In this document: in pieces, positions 31,301 through 40,038 of the stretch
Layout of the letters: every line of letters starts with the position of its first letter
How positions within the stretch are numbered: position 1 is the stretch's first letter
Assembly: GCA_024181965.1 (NCBI GenBank)
Contig: BQXS01013841.1
Coordinates: forward strand, 1 to 44,570
From: Aduncisulcus paluster
Lineage: Eukaryota; Fornicata
Length of the DNA: 44,570 nt
Reading direction: 5' to 3'
Program-made: the position numbers and the translations under genes
Notes under the pieces: generated by a model
Seen by the model: only the letters and a program-made list of their open reading frames with translations
Told to the model about the DNA's origin: nothing
Database searches by the model: none

Positions 31301-31564
31301 ATCCACAACTTGAGCAGCTCTTGGTTTTCCAACATCTTTGGGGCCGACATAGAAATTAGAAGAGAGATCAAACCACGTCACAGGATTATTATCAAAGAGA
31401 GTAACAGATTTAACACCAGAAAGAATGATATTCTTTGCAATTTCAACACCCAAACCATCAAGACCAATAAGAAGGATGTTAGAAGCAGCCATTTTCTTCA
31501 TAGCCTCTTCTCCAAGAACATATAACTGTCTAGAATAAAGAGCTTCGTCAATTTTTTCGCCCAT
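28361..31564 (-). CDS. UBA1: Ubiquitin-activating enzyme E1
   Basis: This enzyme adenylates the ubiquitin C-terminus and carries it as a thioester to E2 enzymes, the entry step of ubiquitylation. The protein is about 1067 residues from Met at 31564 (MGEKIDEALYSRQLYVLG); an in-frame Met nine codons earlier (31591) is also possible. The inactive adenylation half comes first, with GLDGLGVEIAKN near residues 34-45. The active half has nucleotide-binding GAGALGCEYLKN, DMDTIETSNLSRQFLFR and the metal-binding region NALDNVHARRY. The catalytic cysteine is Cys615 in PACTLHNFPNSI. The C-terminal ~120 residues match the ubiquitin-fold domain that recruits E2. Length and domain order equal animal UBA1, with no sign of a break. 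UBA6-like or SUMO E1 are less likely given the undivided two-half architecture. It diverges from CAF1. Confidence 0.95.
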   Translation of the reverse strand: MGEKIDEALYSRQLYVLGEEAMKKMAASNILLIGLDGLGVEIAKNIILSGVKSVTLFDNNPVTWFDLSSNFYVGPKDVGKPRAAQVVDKLAELNSHVKVHLAKETSITESLLLNHSLVVDTRVDISTSALAKKCHELKRKYILTSTAGPCARIFVDFGENFVVTDTNGEPPISLNAITISLDVDKDGRQGVYVLFEKRHEFETGHVVKICDVHGEGEYIDVLNKKDKERKIRVVSPIAIEILLDKEDLDSLSPDATLEYVRGGFIDQVKQPQSVDFLEYSAAITSPEACASYVASDFGKMMRGPLISGLFATLEEFADKHEGRYPAPYHSGHVDEFLEIFKTTCHTKVSGLPDPLSEEDIKLIRLFSMTCGGNLCPVCATIGGIVAQEVLKGVSGKFMPIKQFLCYDCFECLPPTEYIEKMSKTDEFEPKEDRYDGQRVVFGETIQQEMLQSKYFLVGAGALGCEYLKNFALMGCGCGKEGMAHVTDMDTIETSNLSRQFLFRNRDVGKPKSIVAADAAMAMNPDLKAKPITVKVGEDTEHILTSKFYSGLDFLANALDNVHARRYIDSKCVFFGKPLLEGGTLGTKGNVQIIVPHITESYSDSQDPPEEGIPACTLHNFPNSINHTIAWAKDKFAGIFTQEFESAVKYLEDKEKFIAEARKEPQGAETIGKALNVLRYICHLTEGKCDQFINACIFARELFDDLYNVKIQGLLQAFPLDAINKETGERFWSGSKRPPRVCVFNPDDSLHCDFVVNAANLFLVGIGLKECADPEKIISVCAAHSSEQHKLDVDKLAESAVGIMEKEKEEEITSPSVGGTLDDSIRDISLLEIPDGFSASLLVPAEFEKDDDTNHHIDFITACSNLRAWNYEIPVADRSKTKMIAGKIIPAMITTTALVTGLATVELYKIVMRKVCDVKDYIELYRNAFINLALPLVAITEPMPAPSWPMCAKDKETKETRRFSRWDHIDIDISNKPETTLQSVKNSIESVTELSISMISVGNSLLWAFWDSPAKTKERMESGFIEIVEKVGKKKLPEAKMYVGVIVSAEDADGDDVDEVPEVRVKIL

Positions 31565-32052
31565 GATTGTTTTTTTGTGACAAAAATGCATCGATTTTTT
31601 TCTTCATCGAATGAACAACTTGGAGTAACCTCACAAATAGGTGCTTGATTGCTCTAATTTTTAGCTTTATTTTATCGTATTCTTGTTTATTTTTTAAAAG
31701 CTTCCTATTATTCTTCAATATTCCTCGATCATTTGTGTCTGGAAGCTTTGACTGCTCTATTTTCTATTCCATACTTTTTGAACCCATTTATCATAATATC
31801 TGCATTATACAAGGATAATTAACACATATTCAAATAAATGAAAGATATTTCAAATCAATAACAGCCGATAATTATTGCAGCTCATATCTCTTGTATTTCA
31901 TCTTTATACAGAATATAATACAAAAAATTAAGAGTTTTTCTCAATCAAAAGGCTTTTTTCTTTTATTGTTTTCAATTTTATAATATCATAGTTCGACACC
32001 CACAAAACCCCTTTCTTTTTGCGACTGGTTCAACAATATTGAGTTGGATAAA
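31565..32052. promoter_or_regulatory. Divergent promoter region between E1 and CAF1
   Basis: These 488 AT-rich bases separate the two divergent starts and are the centre of the 24.9-35.1 kb mirror arrangement. T-rich tracts precede the CAF1 start. No RNA gene or repeat was seen. A bidirectional promoter is inferred. Confidence 0.45.
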
Positions 32053-33195
32053 ATGGAAAAAATATGTAATGTGTGGAGCTCAAATTTTCACACAAAATTT
32101 GATGAACTGGTAGGTTTAGTTAGATCGGGATATAATTGTATTGCTATGGATACCGAATTCCCTGGATGCATTGTCGAGGGGGGATTTACTCCTGAAACAA
32201 GATATGGTGTATTTAAACAAAACGTTGACCAATTATCTTTAATTCAAATTGGTTTAACACTTTCAGATGAAAAGGCGAATTTTCCACATCCTTGCACATT
32301 TCAATTCAATTTTAAGTTTGATATTTCCAAAGAATTGCATTCTAAAGCTTCAATAGATTTATTAAAGGAAAGTGGAATCGATTTTACCCGTTTAAAAACT
32401 GATGGAATCGATCCTCTTCTATTTGCTTCAAAAATGGCCATTTCGGGTCTCGCATATTCAAAGGATGTTGCTTGGGTTGCTTTTCATTCTAGTTATGATT
32501 TTGGATATCTTGTAAAACTTCTAACAAATCATTCATTGCCGGTTTTGGAGTCAGATTTTAATCGATTATTATCAATATGCTTTCCTAACATTTATGATGT
32601 CAAATTTATTCAAAGACGCCGAACTGGGAATCAATGGCATGGTGGATTAGAACGTTTGGCGAAAGAATTTCGAATTGGCAGATTTGGAACTGCTCATCAG
32701 GCTGGTTCTGATTCTCTCTTAACATTGGAATGTTTCTGGTATCTATATCGTTTTCAAGCCCCTGGACCGAAGATTGACGGAGTAGATCGTTCCACAACCC
32801 CATCCACAATTCTCCCACCAGAAAAAAAGGTTTCTTCTCTCCAAATCACTCCCGCCGCCACCTCTACCAAACTTGTTGGTGGGTCTCATGCTTCGAGTAG
32901 AGCTTCATCAACAACAAAAATTACTGCACCAAATCCGAATGGTTCAAGTCAAGCTGTTGATGTCAAAGGAAAGAAACAAATTGTTAGTATTCAAGATAAA
33001 AGGGGAAAAATTGTCGCAACGTCTGAATCATTGAGTTCATCGCCAGGAATGCCTATCGATGAAGTCTCAAAATATTTTGCTAGGCCCTCAATATGGGATC
33101 AAACATCCGGAAAATGGGGTTTGGAGGCAGATTCTTTCGAACGAGAATATTGTTCAGTTGTCTATGGATTAAGTGTTGCTAACGATTACTCATGA
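32053..33195 (+). CDS. CAF1: CCR4-NOT deadenylase subunit CAF1 (CNOT7/POP2-like)
   Basis: This is a DEDD-family 3'-5' exoribonuclease that shortens mRNA poly(A) tails within the CCR4-NOT complex. The protein is 380 residues from ATG 32053 (MEKICNVWSSNF); a slightly longer frame starts at TTG. The catalytic set is complete: Asp33 and Glu35 in AMDTEFPG, Asp149 in FHSSYDFGYL, His215 and Asp220 in AHQAGSDSLLT. The YDVKFI and GLERLA segments are typical of CAF1. Residues 1-235 cover the whole nuclease domain. The remaining ~145 residues are a Ser/Thr/Lys-rich extension not found in animal CNOT7, with a possible conserved end (SIWDQTSGKWGLEADSFEREYCSVVYGL). No CCR4-type leucine-rich or exonuclease-endonuclease-phosphatase domain is fused. 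Confidence 0.95.
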   Translation: MEKICNVWSSNFHTKFDELVGLVRSGYNCIAMDTEFPGCIVEGGFTPETRYGVFKQNVDQLSLIQIGLTLSDEKANFPHPCTFQFNFKFDISKELHSKASIDLLKESGIDFTRLKTDGIDPLLFASKMAISGLAYSKDVAWVAFHSSYDFGYLVKLLTNHSLPVLESDFNRLLSICFPNIYDVKFIQRRRTGNQWHGGLERLAKEFRIGRFGTAHQAGSDSLLTLECFWYLYRFQAPGPKIDGVDRSTTPSTILPPEKKVSSLQITPAATSTKLVGGSHASSRASSTTKITAPNPNGSSQAVDVKGKKQIVSIQDKRGKIVATSESLSSSPGMPIDEVSKYFARPSIWDQTSGKWGLEADSFEREYCSVVYGLSVANDYS

Positions 33196-33342
33196 GTTTC
33201 TTCTTTATTGTAGATCAACCAAATACAAATAAAATCATTTTTGTTTGAAACATCGATTCATGCATTGTCGGACAACAGGACGGGTAGCATTTTTTATTAG
33301 TGACTAATAATTAGTCATTCGGACTAACATCATGTTTCCCTA
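33196..33342. other. Short CAF1 3' flank with a small palindrome
   Basis: A 17-base inverted repeat, TGACTAAT, A, ATTAGTCA, lies at 33301-33317, about 25 bases before the right repeat arm begins. Nothing else is seen. Confidence 0.6.
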
Positions 33343-34036
33343 TCATTGATCCTGCAAATATCATGGGTTTTGTTCCCAAAAGAACTTATGGCTCTGTTAT
33401 AGGAAGTCCTCATGGATTTGACTTTTCTATCCGATAGTGAAGAGTCTTCAAACGATTGTCTTCTATCTTCATGTATAATAATTAGAAAAAAAAAGGGAAT
33501 GCTCGGGACTGATGAAACGATTTTGAGTTCTCTTTTCACACCCTTTTCTGAGGTTGTAAGCCTTCTTCTTCAGTAAGTTACGTCACCTACACCAAGGGGT
33601 TCAACTGTCTTCCAAACTCCGCTTGGAAAAAAATAAAGCATTGTCAGGATATTCATGGATTTCAACTGCAACTCATCAACATATTTTGTCACCTTATAAT
33701 CCACTATGTAAACAAATGTCGAAGTTATGAAACGATTTCGTGCCAGAAGTGGACTCATAAGGATGGCATGCAATATATGATAGAAAGAAAAATGACCATA
33801 TAAATTTATTTATATATTGTATGATATTGCTTCCTGAGGTTGTCATTCGCGACTTTGTGTTTTCGTCTTCTGCTTTTCCTTCGTTGCAAGCAATTCAAGA
33901 TTTACTGTATGTCATATATTTCATTAAATGCGCATTAAGACATATTTTATGCAATGTCATGCAATTATATTCACTTTATTGTTATTAAATTTTTGTTTTA
34001 AATTTTTTCTTAGATCCCGATTCTTTTCCATTGGCA
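33343..34036. repeat. Inverted repeat arm, right (upstream of the right family copy)
   Basis: This is the reverse-complement partner of 27434-28081. It contains 45 bases (33973-34017) not in the left arm. Those bases end in a pyrimidine stretch and TTAG, so with the GTATGT at 33907 a 107-base intron (33907-34013) can be drawn. No ATG-led ORF enters it in frame, so it would lie in a 5' UTR. Confidence 0.92.
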
Positions 34037-35134
34037 ATGAGTTCTTCTACCGATATACAAATTGTAGAACCCGAGTTTATTCATGAAGGGGATATTGATT
34101 GCTGTCCAATTCCTGGAGATGCCCCGAATATTAAGAATCCAGAATTTCCAACAATCACGGGAATCAATGAAACCGAGGAAGAAGATGACGGAGAGTACGA
34201 TCAAAGTGTAAAAGCACAAAAGATGATGAAAGGAGAGTATAATGACGGATCGTTTACCCATATCTCCATTCCTTTCTCCTCATGTTCCCCAATGAAAGGG
34301 GCATATATCTGTCTAATTGGTGGTTTGTATCATCCAGAATATCTTACCTTCACTCTCACATCTTCGAAGGGTGATAAAATATCCAAGAAATACGAATTTA
34401 CTGAATTTGAAGCTTGGCATTGGTATTTCCTTCCTGTTAATCTCCATGATGTTGTTTTGTGTGAGATTAGAGGGAAAGGAAGAGAAGAAGAGTATTTTTG
34501 TATCGAATCCCTTGTTTTCATTAGACAAGAAACTTCTGAAGAAATCAAAGCTCGTGAAGCCAGAGAAAAACTATGGTCTGAAGCTCCAGTAGTGAAACCA
34601 GAGTTTGTAAAGGAAGGAGATATCGATTGGTTTTGTACAGATAAAGATTCTATTCCCATTCCACGAGATGATCCAAAGCTTGTAGATCCTTCATTCTCAA
34701 TGGTTAAGTGCAAGAAAGATTCATATAGTAAGGAATCTAAGTGGTATGATCAGAGTTCAGAAGCACAAAGAATGTTAAAAGGAGAATGTGGTGTATGGTT
34801 ATCCCATCTTTCCATCCCTTTTCCATCACCTAGTCCAATGAAAGGTGCTTATATCTGTGTGAAAATATTTAATAGTTCCCCATTTCTTCTCTTCACTTTC
34901 ACTGATTGTGATGGCAAGAAGACATCCAAGAAGTATGAATTTACAAGACCTAAACATTGGCGTGAATGGCACTTCCTTCCTATTGATTTGATGAATGTTG
35001 TGTTATGTGAGATTGAAGGGAAAGGAACATGGCGTAATAAGAATAGTCGACATTTCTTTATCGACTCCCTTGTATTTACTATGCCAGAAGAAATTATTGC
35101 AGCTGAACGACTATCTCTACTTCCATGGAAATAA
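34037..35134 (+). CDS. Two-module protein of an unrecognised family, right copy
   Basis: The protein is 365 residues from ATG 34037 (MSSSTDIQIVEPEF); the longest frame starts two codons earlier at TTG. It has the same two-module plan as the left copy. Module 1 covers about residues 8-165 and module 2 about 185-360. Module 2 is the better-conserved half between copies, with runs such as HLSIPFPSPSPMKGAYICV and HWREWHFLPIDL nearly unchanged. The linker (SEEIKAREAREKLWSEAPVVKPEF) is charged and helical-looking. No catalytic residue pattern, signal peptide or membrane span is seen, so it is probably cytosolic or nuclear. Function unknown. The gene points away from CAF1 and is followed after 90 bases by the stop of the Nup50-like gene. 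Confidence 0.85.
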   Translation: MSSSTDIQIVEPEFIHEGDIDCCPIPGDAPNIKNPEFPTITGINETEEEDDGEYDQSVKAQKMMKGEYNDGSFTHISIPFSSCSPMKGAYICLIGGLYHPEYLTFTLTSSKGDKISKKYEFTEFEAWHWYFLPVNLHDVVLCEIRGKGREEEYFCIESLVFIRQETSEEIKAREAREKLWSEAPVVKPEFVKEGDIDWFCTDKDSIPIPRDDPKLVDPSFSMVKCKKDSYSKESKWYDQSSEAQRMLKGECGVWLSHLSIPFPSPSPMKGAYICVKIFNSSPFLLFTFTDCDGKKTSKKYEFTRPKHWREWHFLPIDLMNVVLCEIEGKGTWRNKNSRHFFIDSLVFTMPEEIIAAERLSLLPWK

Positions 35135-35224
35135 CCAGTTGTTTGGCAAATGTCTGATATGAATCACATCATAATGACAGATGCAGATGTTGATGATCAA
35201 AGATTTTTATTTTCTATTCTTCAT

Positions 35225-36901
35225 CTATTTCGCTTCTTCCTCTCTCAATATTTTTGCAAATTTAGATGCCTCTTCACCTGTTTTGAAATTGAAAGCGAAT
35301 GTGATCATTTCTTGTTTCTTCAATTTCATATTGAGTGTGTCAATTTCCTTTTGAATCTCTGATTTCTTTTCTTCTGATTTCTCACTTTCCAATTTACCCT
35401 TTTGGTATCCAATTTCTGCATTAATTCCATGAGTACGGACTTCTTCATCGATAGCATTCAAAAGAATGACAATGACCCTCTTTGTGTTGCTAACAGACGC
35501 CTTGAGTCCCTTGTATACGGTAGCACAGATCACAATCTTTCCGGTCATCTCATTCCGACTCGTCACACATGCACGTTGGCCAGTCTCAGCGTTGTGACCG
35601 ACAACACTCGTCACACACACGCCACGTTCAACCCACTCCTTCTCTCCATCCATGACACGCAGGGAGAATATCTTGGTCCTTGTGGAGAACAGGGAAGCGG
35701 AGGATGCAAGATCGGCAGTCTTCAGAGACGATTCCTTTGGTTGTGCGGTAGGCTGCTTGAGGGATTTCTTGGACAGGGGTTGGGTATGGGCGAAGGGAGA
35801 GGAACCTCCAAAGAGTGAAGATGATGCGAGGGTTTCTTCACTCTGCTTGGTATCTGATTTGGCACTCTCAGAGGAGCTCTTGAAGGAGAAACCAGTGTTT
35901 CCGAAGGCTTTCTTCCTCTCAGAATCGTCACCGGCAGCAAGAGAGCTGAACAATGACATACTGTTGGTGCCTTCTTTTATGTTACTGAACATACTGCCTC
36001 CAAAGGGCATGGATGGGTCGGAGGGTGCAGAAGAAGAGGCAGAAGATTCGAAGAGAGAACCGAATAAACTCTTCCCAGGTTGGGAAGAAGAAGTGGACTC
36101 ACCTTTCACAGTGTCTTGAGAACCAAACAGACTGGACTTTTTATCAGACTTCACAGCAACTTCTTCTTCTCTCTTCTCATCCGGTTGTTGATGAGGTTGC
36201 TCTTCTTCGACCTTTTCCAGGTCATGAAATGAACCGAATAAACTCTTCCCAGACTCTTCAGGCTCCTTAGTCTCAGTCGATCCAAAGAGAGCGTTGGTAG
36301 ATCCTGAAGATGGGCCAAAAAGGGCTGCTGTAGCATCATCTTTATCAGAGGTACCAAAAAGAGAAGGGCCAGAGGAAGAGAATAAGGAGGAAGGAACAGA
36401 TTCTGCTGGCATATCAACTTTTTTGGCAGGAATAATATCAACAAGTTCTTTTTCAGGAATAGTTTCTTTTTCAGGTTCTTGCGCGGCTTCATTCTTCTGT
36501 TGTTCCAGATATTCCCGCATGCTCTTTCTATAGGCCTTTCTCGCAATATGTTCATTTCTTGCTTGTTCTCTCAATTTTCTGATATCATTTTTGCTATTTT
36601 TGATATCTTGCTTCTTTCCTTTCTTCTTGGCATAATCATACTCAGCTTGAATGCATTGCAATTCAAATAACAAATCTTTCCGATTGGTTTTAGGATCAAC
36701 TGGTTTGGAAAGTTTTGGTTTGACAGTTTTTTTCACAACAGGTGCATCGGGAACCGATGAAAAGTTCCAACTTATACCAGACGTGTCTATCTTCTTTGAT
36801 TTCTTTTTAAGACGCCTAATACTGCGGGGCTTATCCAATAATTTCATCGGTATAATCTCTTCATCACGATTACGGAAAGGATTGGGTTCGTCGTCCTCCA
36901 T
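35225..36901 (-). CDS. FG-nucleoporin-like protein with C-terminal Ran-binding domain (Nup50/Nup2-like)
   Basis: The protein is 558 residues from ATG 36901 (MEDDEPNPFRNRDEE); a GTG three codons upstream is not used. The N-terminus is rich in basic residues (RSIRRLKKKSKK), as in Nup50/Nup2, which bind importin-alpha there. A Lys/Arg coiled coil follows (~70-140). The centre carries FG-type repeats, at least ten of them, mostly SLFG or ALFG (SLFGTSD; ALFGPSS; SLFGSQD; SLFGGSS), in a Ser/Thr/Glu background. The last ~155 residues match a Ran-binding domain: IFSLRVMDGEKEWVERGVC at its start and a terminal helix, EEASKFAKILREE. A charged insert (KSEEKKSEIQKEIDTLNMKLKKQE) interrupts it before the last strand. 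The predicted role is nuclear-pore-associated transport with Ran and importins. A non-pore RanBP1-like protein is less likely because of the FG repeats. Confidence 0.88.
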   Translation of the reverse strand: MEDDEPNPFRNRDEEIIPMKLLDKPRSIRRLKKKSKKIDTSGISWNFSSVPDAPVVKKTVKPKLSKPVDPKTNRKDLLFELQCIQAEYDYAKKKGKKQDIKNSKNDIRKLREQARNEHIARKAYRKSMREYLEQQKNEAAQEPEKETIPEKELVDIIPAKKVDMPAESVPSSLFSSSGPSLFGTSDKDDATAALFGPSSGSTNALFGSTETKEPEESGKSLFGSFHDLEKVEEEQPHQQPDEKREEEVAVKSDKKSSLFGSQDTVKGESTSSSQPGKSLFGSLFESSASSSAPSDPSMPFGGSMFSNIKEGTNSMSLFSSLAAGDDSERKKAFGNTGFSFKSSSESAKSDTKQSEETLASSSLFGGSSPFAHTQPLSKKSLKQPTAQPKESSLKTADLASSASLFSTRTKIFSLRVMDGEKEWVERGVCVTSVVGHNAETGQRACVTSRNEMTGKIVICATVYKGLKASVSNTKRVIVILLNAIDEEVRTHGINAEIGYQKGKLESEKSEEKKSEIQKEIDTLNMKLKKQEMITFAFNFKTGEEASKFAKILREEEAK

Positions 36902-37259
36902 ATTCGACACAAAACTTCATTTTTTTTTTATGATTGCAAAAAGAAATTCTTATTTTGCATCAATAAAATAATAATAAAAACTGATAAATATAACATGATA
37001 TATTTCTCAACAGAGGAATTTATTTTGATTCACATGGTAAGTTATCAACGTTTTTGGTAGTATTATTTAGAGAAAATGGAAATGTGATTGGAGCAAAAGA
37101 AAGTTTCTCTTGTACAATATTCATAATAAGCACATCATATGTCATTATTATCTAACAAACAACTTATAACAAAATCACTGATCCAATCTGAGTCAAAGTT
37201 TGACTGGAAGACTCAAGTGTTTGCAAATAGGAAAAAAAGTTCAAATATTTCAGAATTAA
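36902..37259. other. Intergenic region between Nup50-like and acyltransferase genes
   Basis: These 358 AT-rich bases carry the promoter of the Nup50-like gene and the 3' end of the acyltransferase gene, which are both on the minus strand. I see no RNA gene or repeat. Confidence 0.4.
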
Positions 37260-39212
37260 TTACACAAAGAATACTTGCCCGTTATCACCGGGATTAAATT
37301 CAGCAAAATGTATTATCAGGGCAACCACGACACCAAGTACAATGATGCCACCGGTTGTCCCAATGATAAAGTATCTAATACTTCCCTTTTCAGTGCCTTT
37401 GGATTTCTTTTCAATCTCCTTTATGAATTTCTTGAACATGTTCTGAAGGAAATAACCCAATCCTTGCTCAAAAACCATGAAATTGATTAATGCAATAATA
37501 AAATCGATCAAAAACATCAAAATCCAGGTCAATAAAAATGCTGCAATGGGGGTAGAATACACCCATGTTCCTAATTTAGTCGTTGAGAAACTGAACCATT
37601 CCTCCAACCTTTCCAGAGGCTGAAGTTTCCATATCACTTTTTCTCCAAAGAAGTGAGTTACATAAAGTGAGAAAGAAAGGCGTCCAATTACGGACATTGG
37701 TGAATATCTCATGAGAAAGTTCAGGATTAAGCTGTAATCAAGACTAGCGAATAAGATAATCAATTCGTAAGGGAAAGCTGTCAAAGGCCTCCCTAATATC
37801 TCAGCAATCTTCCGTAAATACATTGGAATCGAAGGGAATGACCAATTTGATACCCACTTGCGCAATTTCAAAGAATTGAAAAAGCTAAGCGATATGAATA
37901 GATCGCCAAATATTCTGAATATTATGGATGGTTTGGTATTTGAAGCGTTGATAATGGATGTTTTGTATAGTAGAAGAGCCAATTTACGTCTGATGGAATG
38001 CTTTTGTTCGAGAGGGATAACAGGAAGAATATGGAGCTTTTCTTTTTCCGTATCATTCTTCCCTTTTTCCTTCTCTTCTTCTTCCTCTCTTTCTTTGCGT
38101 TCGATTTCAAGAATATGATCTCTTTCGGCAATTCCTTTCTCCTCGGCTTGCTTGATCCGTTCAAGCATTTTAACTTGACGACGGTTCTTAATCTCGTTAA
38201 AAACAAGCCAGCCACCCATTCCAAGAATATATTGGGCAAGGCGACCACAGATAGGCCAGCAATAGATCATACTTCTTGCAAACTGAGATATCTCCGCGCC
38301 TTCTTCTTTAGGAAACACACGAGTGGTCATAGCAGAGAGGTAATGGAACCCTGGACCAGTAATAAGGAAAAGAGGAATAATAAACACAAGAAGAGCAATG
38401 AAGAAACCCTTGGAGAAGGGTTTTGGAGTGGTTGGTGGAAGAGGGGAAAGATTAACTTTAGGAATTAGGGTTTTGGTGGTTGGAAGCTCAAAGTCATTCG
38501 TTTTTTCAACAGTTTGGTCAGATTTAACATCCGATTCAGAGGTTTTTATGACTTTATCAGTCTGAGTAACATCAGGAACAACAGAAGCAACATCGCTCGA
38601 TTTGGTCTCAGTTTTCTTGCTATCCCTGTGATGGAAATAATGATATATCGTGAAAATAATTGAAACAACATATGGTGCCGCCATGGCTAACCATACTTCA
38701 ACAGAATTGCTCCAGAGATGCCCAGCAAGGCACCATTCCCAGGAAACCCAACAACTGACAAATAAAACATGGAGAAGGAGTGTCATTGGCTTCTTATCTG
38801 TCGATAATAGACCAAATCGCATCGAAATGAGAGCATCGATAATTGGAACGATGACGGCAGGCCACAAACGAAGGGCTCTGCGGAATACAAAGATAGAAAC
38901 ATCTTTTACAGATGGTGTTTGTCCAAATTTAGTGCGTCTCCAAAGGGACTGAATTGTGAAGAAACCTGAGAGGAAGAAAAAAACATCAACAATCCAACCT
39001 GATATCACAAACTTGCTATTTACAACCTTATTAAACAAATCTACAGTTTGTGGGAACATCATTTTGTAGTCAATTACCCAATGAGCGCTCATAACACAGC
39101 AGGTAAGCAAAGCTCGATACCCATCCAAATGGGCAAGAGCACTACGACCAGGAGGTGGAGAAAATACACCCTTTACAGATTGTACAATGTGAGCAAATAC
39201 ATTTTTGCTCAT
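37260..39212 (-). CDS. Acyltransferase family 3 (NRF-6/OatA-like) multi-span membrane protein
   Basis: The protein is 650 residues and has the family hallmarks near the N-terminus: HLDGYRALLTCCVMSAHW (~27-44), DVFFFLSGFFTIQSLWR (~76-92) and FVFRRALRLWPAVIVP (~109-124). Acyltransferase-3 proteins move acyl groups from a cytosolic donor to sugars or lipids across membranes. The His in the first motif region and the Arg in RRALRLWP fit the usual conserved positions. About ten hydrophobic spans are visible. Two long hydrophilic inserts interrupt them, one Ser/Thr/Lys-rich (~195-265) and one Lys/Glu-rich (~340-400), both probably cytosolic. The last span (GTTGGIIVLGVVVALIIHF) is close to the C-terminus. 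The substrate cannot be predicted. Confidence 0.88.
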   Translation of the reverse strand: MSKNVFAHIVQSVKGVFSPPPGRSALAHLDGYRALLTCCVMSAHWVIDYKMMFPQTVDLFNKVVNSKFVISGWIVDVFFFLSGFFTIQSLWRRTKFGQTPSVKDVSIFVFRRALRLWPAVIVPIIDALISMRFGLLSTDKKPMTLLLHVLFVSCWVSWEWCLAGHLWSNSVEVWLAMAAPYVVSIIFTIYHYFHHRDSKKTETKSSDVASVVPDVTQTDKVIKTSESDVKSDQTVEKTNDFELPTTKTLIPKVNLSPLPPTTPKPFSKGFFIALLVFIIPLFLITGPGFHYLSAMTTRVFPKEEGAEISQFARSMIYCWPICGRLAQYILGMGGWLVFNEIKNRRQVKMLERIKQAEEKGIAERDHILEIERKEREEEEEKEKGKNDTEKEKLHILPVIPLEQKHSIRRKLALLLYKTSIINASNTKPSIIFRIFGDLFISLSFFNSLKLRKWVSNWSFPSIPMYLRKIAEILGRPLTAFPYELIILFASLDYSLILNFLMRYSPMSVIGRLSFSLYVTHFFGEKVIWKLQPLERLEEWFSFSTTKLGTWVYSTPIAAFLLTWILMFLIDFIIALINFMVFEQGLGYFLQNMFKKFIKEIEKKSKGTEKGSIRYFIIGTTGGIIVLGVVVALIIHFAEFNPGDNGQVFFV

Positions 39213-39466
39213 TTTAAAATATTGACCTTGGGCAAAACTTTTTTTCCGAATCAGAAAATCATCTTCAAAAAATCTGCCTGACAGATATTTATTTATTTTT
39301 CATCTAAATGCAGAGAAATTATGGAAATATGATCTTAATGGATAAAAAAATATAAAAATACATGACAATCCATTATTATTTGTATTTTATGAGGTGAAAA
39401 ATGAGGTACAAACAAAAGCAATAAAATCATCAAAAAAAGTATAAAAGAATATTTTATTATTCAGCC

Positions 39467-40038
39467 TTAAGCACGTTGCTTCTCACGGATACCCAAGAAA
39501 AGAGATCTAAGACCAATACCGGCGACCTTGATAACTTTGAATCTGATACCGGGACGATCTCCACAAGCACGACCCTTACGACCCATACCAGTGATGATAA
39601 CTTCGTCATGCTCATCAATGAAGTTAAGACAACCATCGTTAGGAACGAAAGCAGCAAGACACTTACCATTCTTGGTGAGCTGAACACGAACACACTTACG
39701 CACAGCGGAGTTGGGCTGCTTGGCAGCAACACCCCTAAAATAATATAATAAAGAAAATTAATATGGTGTTGTTATATAATAATATTGATTTTAAATCGGG
39801 GATTATTGGAAATGAAACAAATGAGATGAATAAGATAAACAAACAAACAAATACGCATTTCTTAATCAAAAAAGACATACATCTTATCAGTAACGATACC
39901 CTTGGCCATACAAGCACCACCGAGAGGACTAGACTTAACCCAATCACCAAGGTGAGATTTCTTGTATCTCTGATCACGCCAACGTTGAACTTGCCTGTGC
40001 TTTTTCAATTTTCTAGCATTCCTAATTCCAGAACCCAT
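39467..40038 (-). CDS. RPS23: 40S ribosomal protein S23 / uS12 (spliced, two exons)
   Basis: This small-subunit protein lies at the decoding centre. Exon 1 is 39881-40038 ([20 protein letters not shown]...KGIVTDK). Exon 2 is 39467-39734 ([19 protein letters not shown]...EKQRA). Together they give 141 residues, close to the usual 143. The universal KQPNSA loop, whose Pro is normally hydroxylated, and [19 protein letters not shown] and [13 protein letters not shown] motifs are all present. Without splicing the conserved N-terminus would be lost, so this gene calibrates the intron rules used for the others. Confidence 0.96.
39735..39880 (-). other. Intron of the RPS23 gene
   Basis: Donor GTATGT (39880-39875) and acceptor ATTTTAG ending at 39735; 146 bases, phase 2. 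The join reads AAG AT | G GGT GTT, giving the conserved Lys-Met-Gly-Val. This is the best supported intron in the window because the protein is so conserved. Confidence 0.95.
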
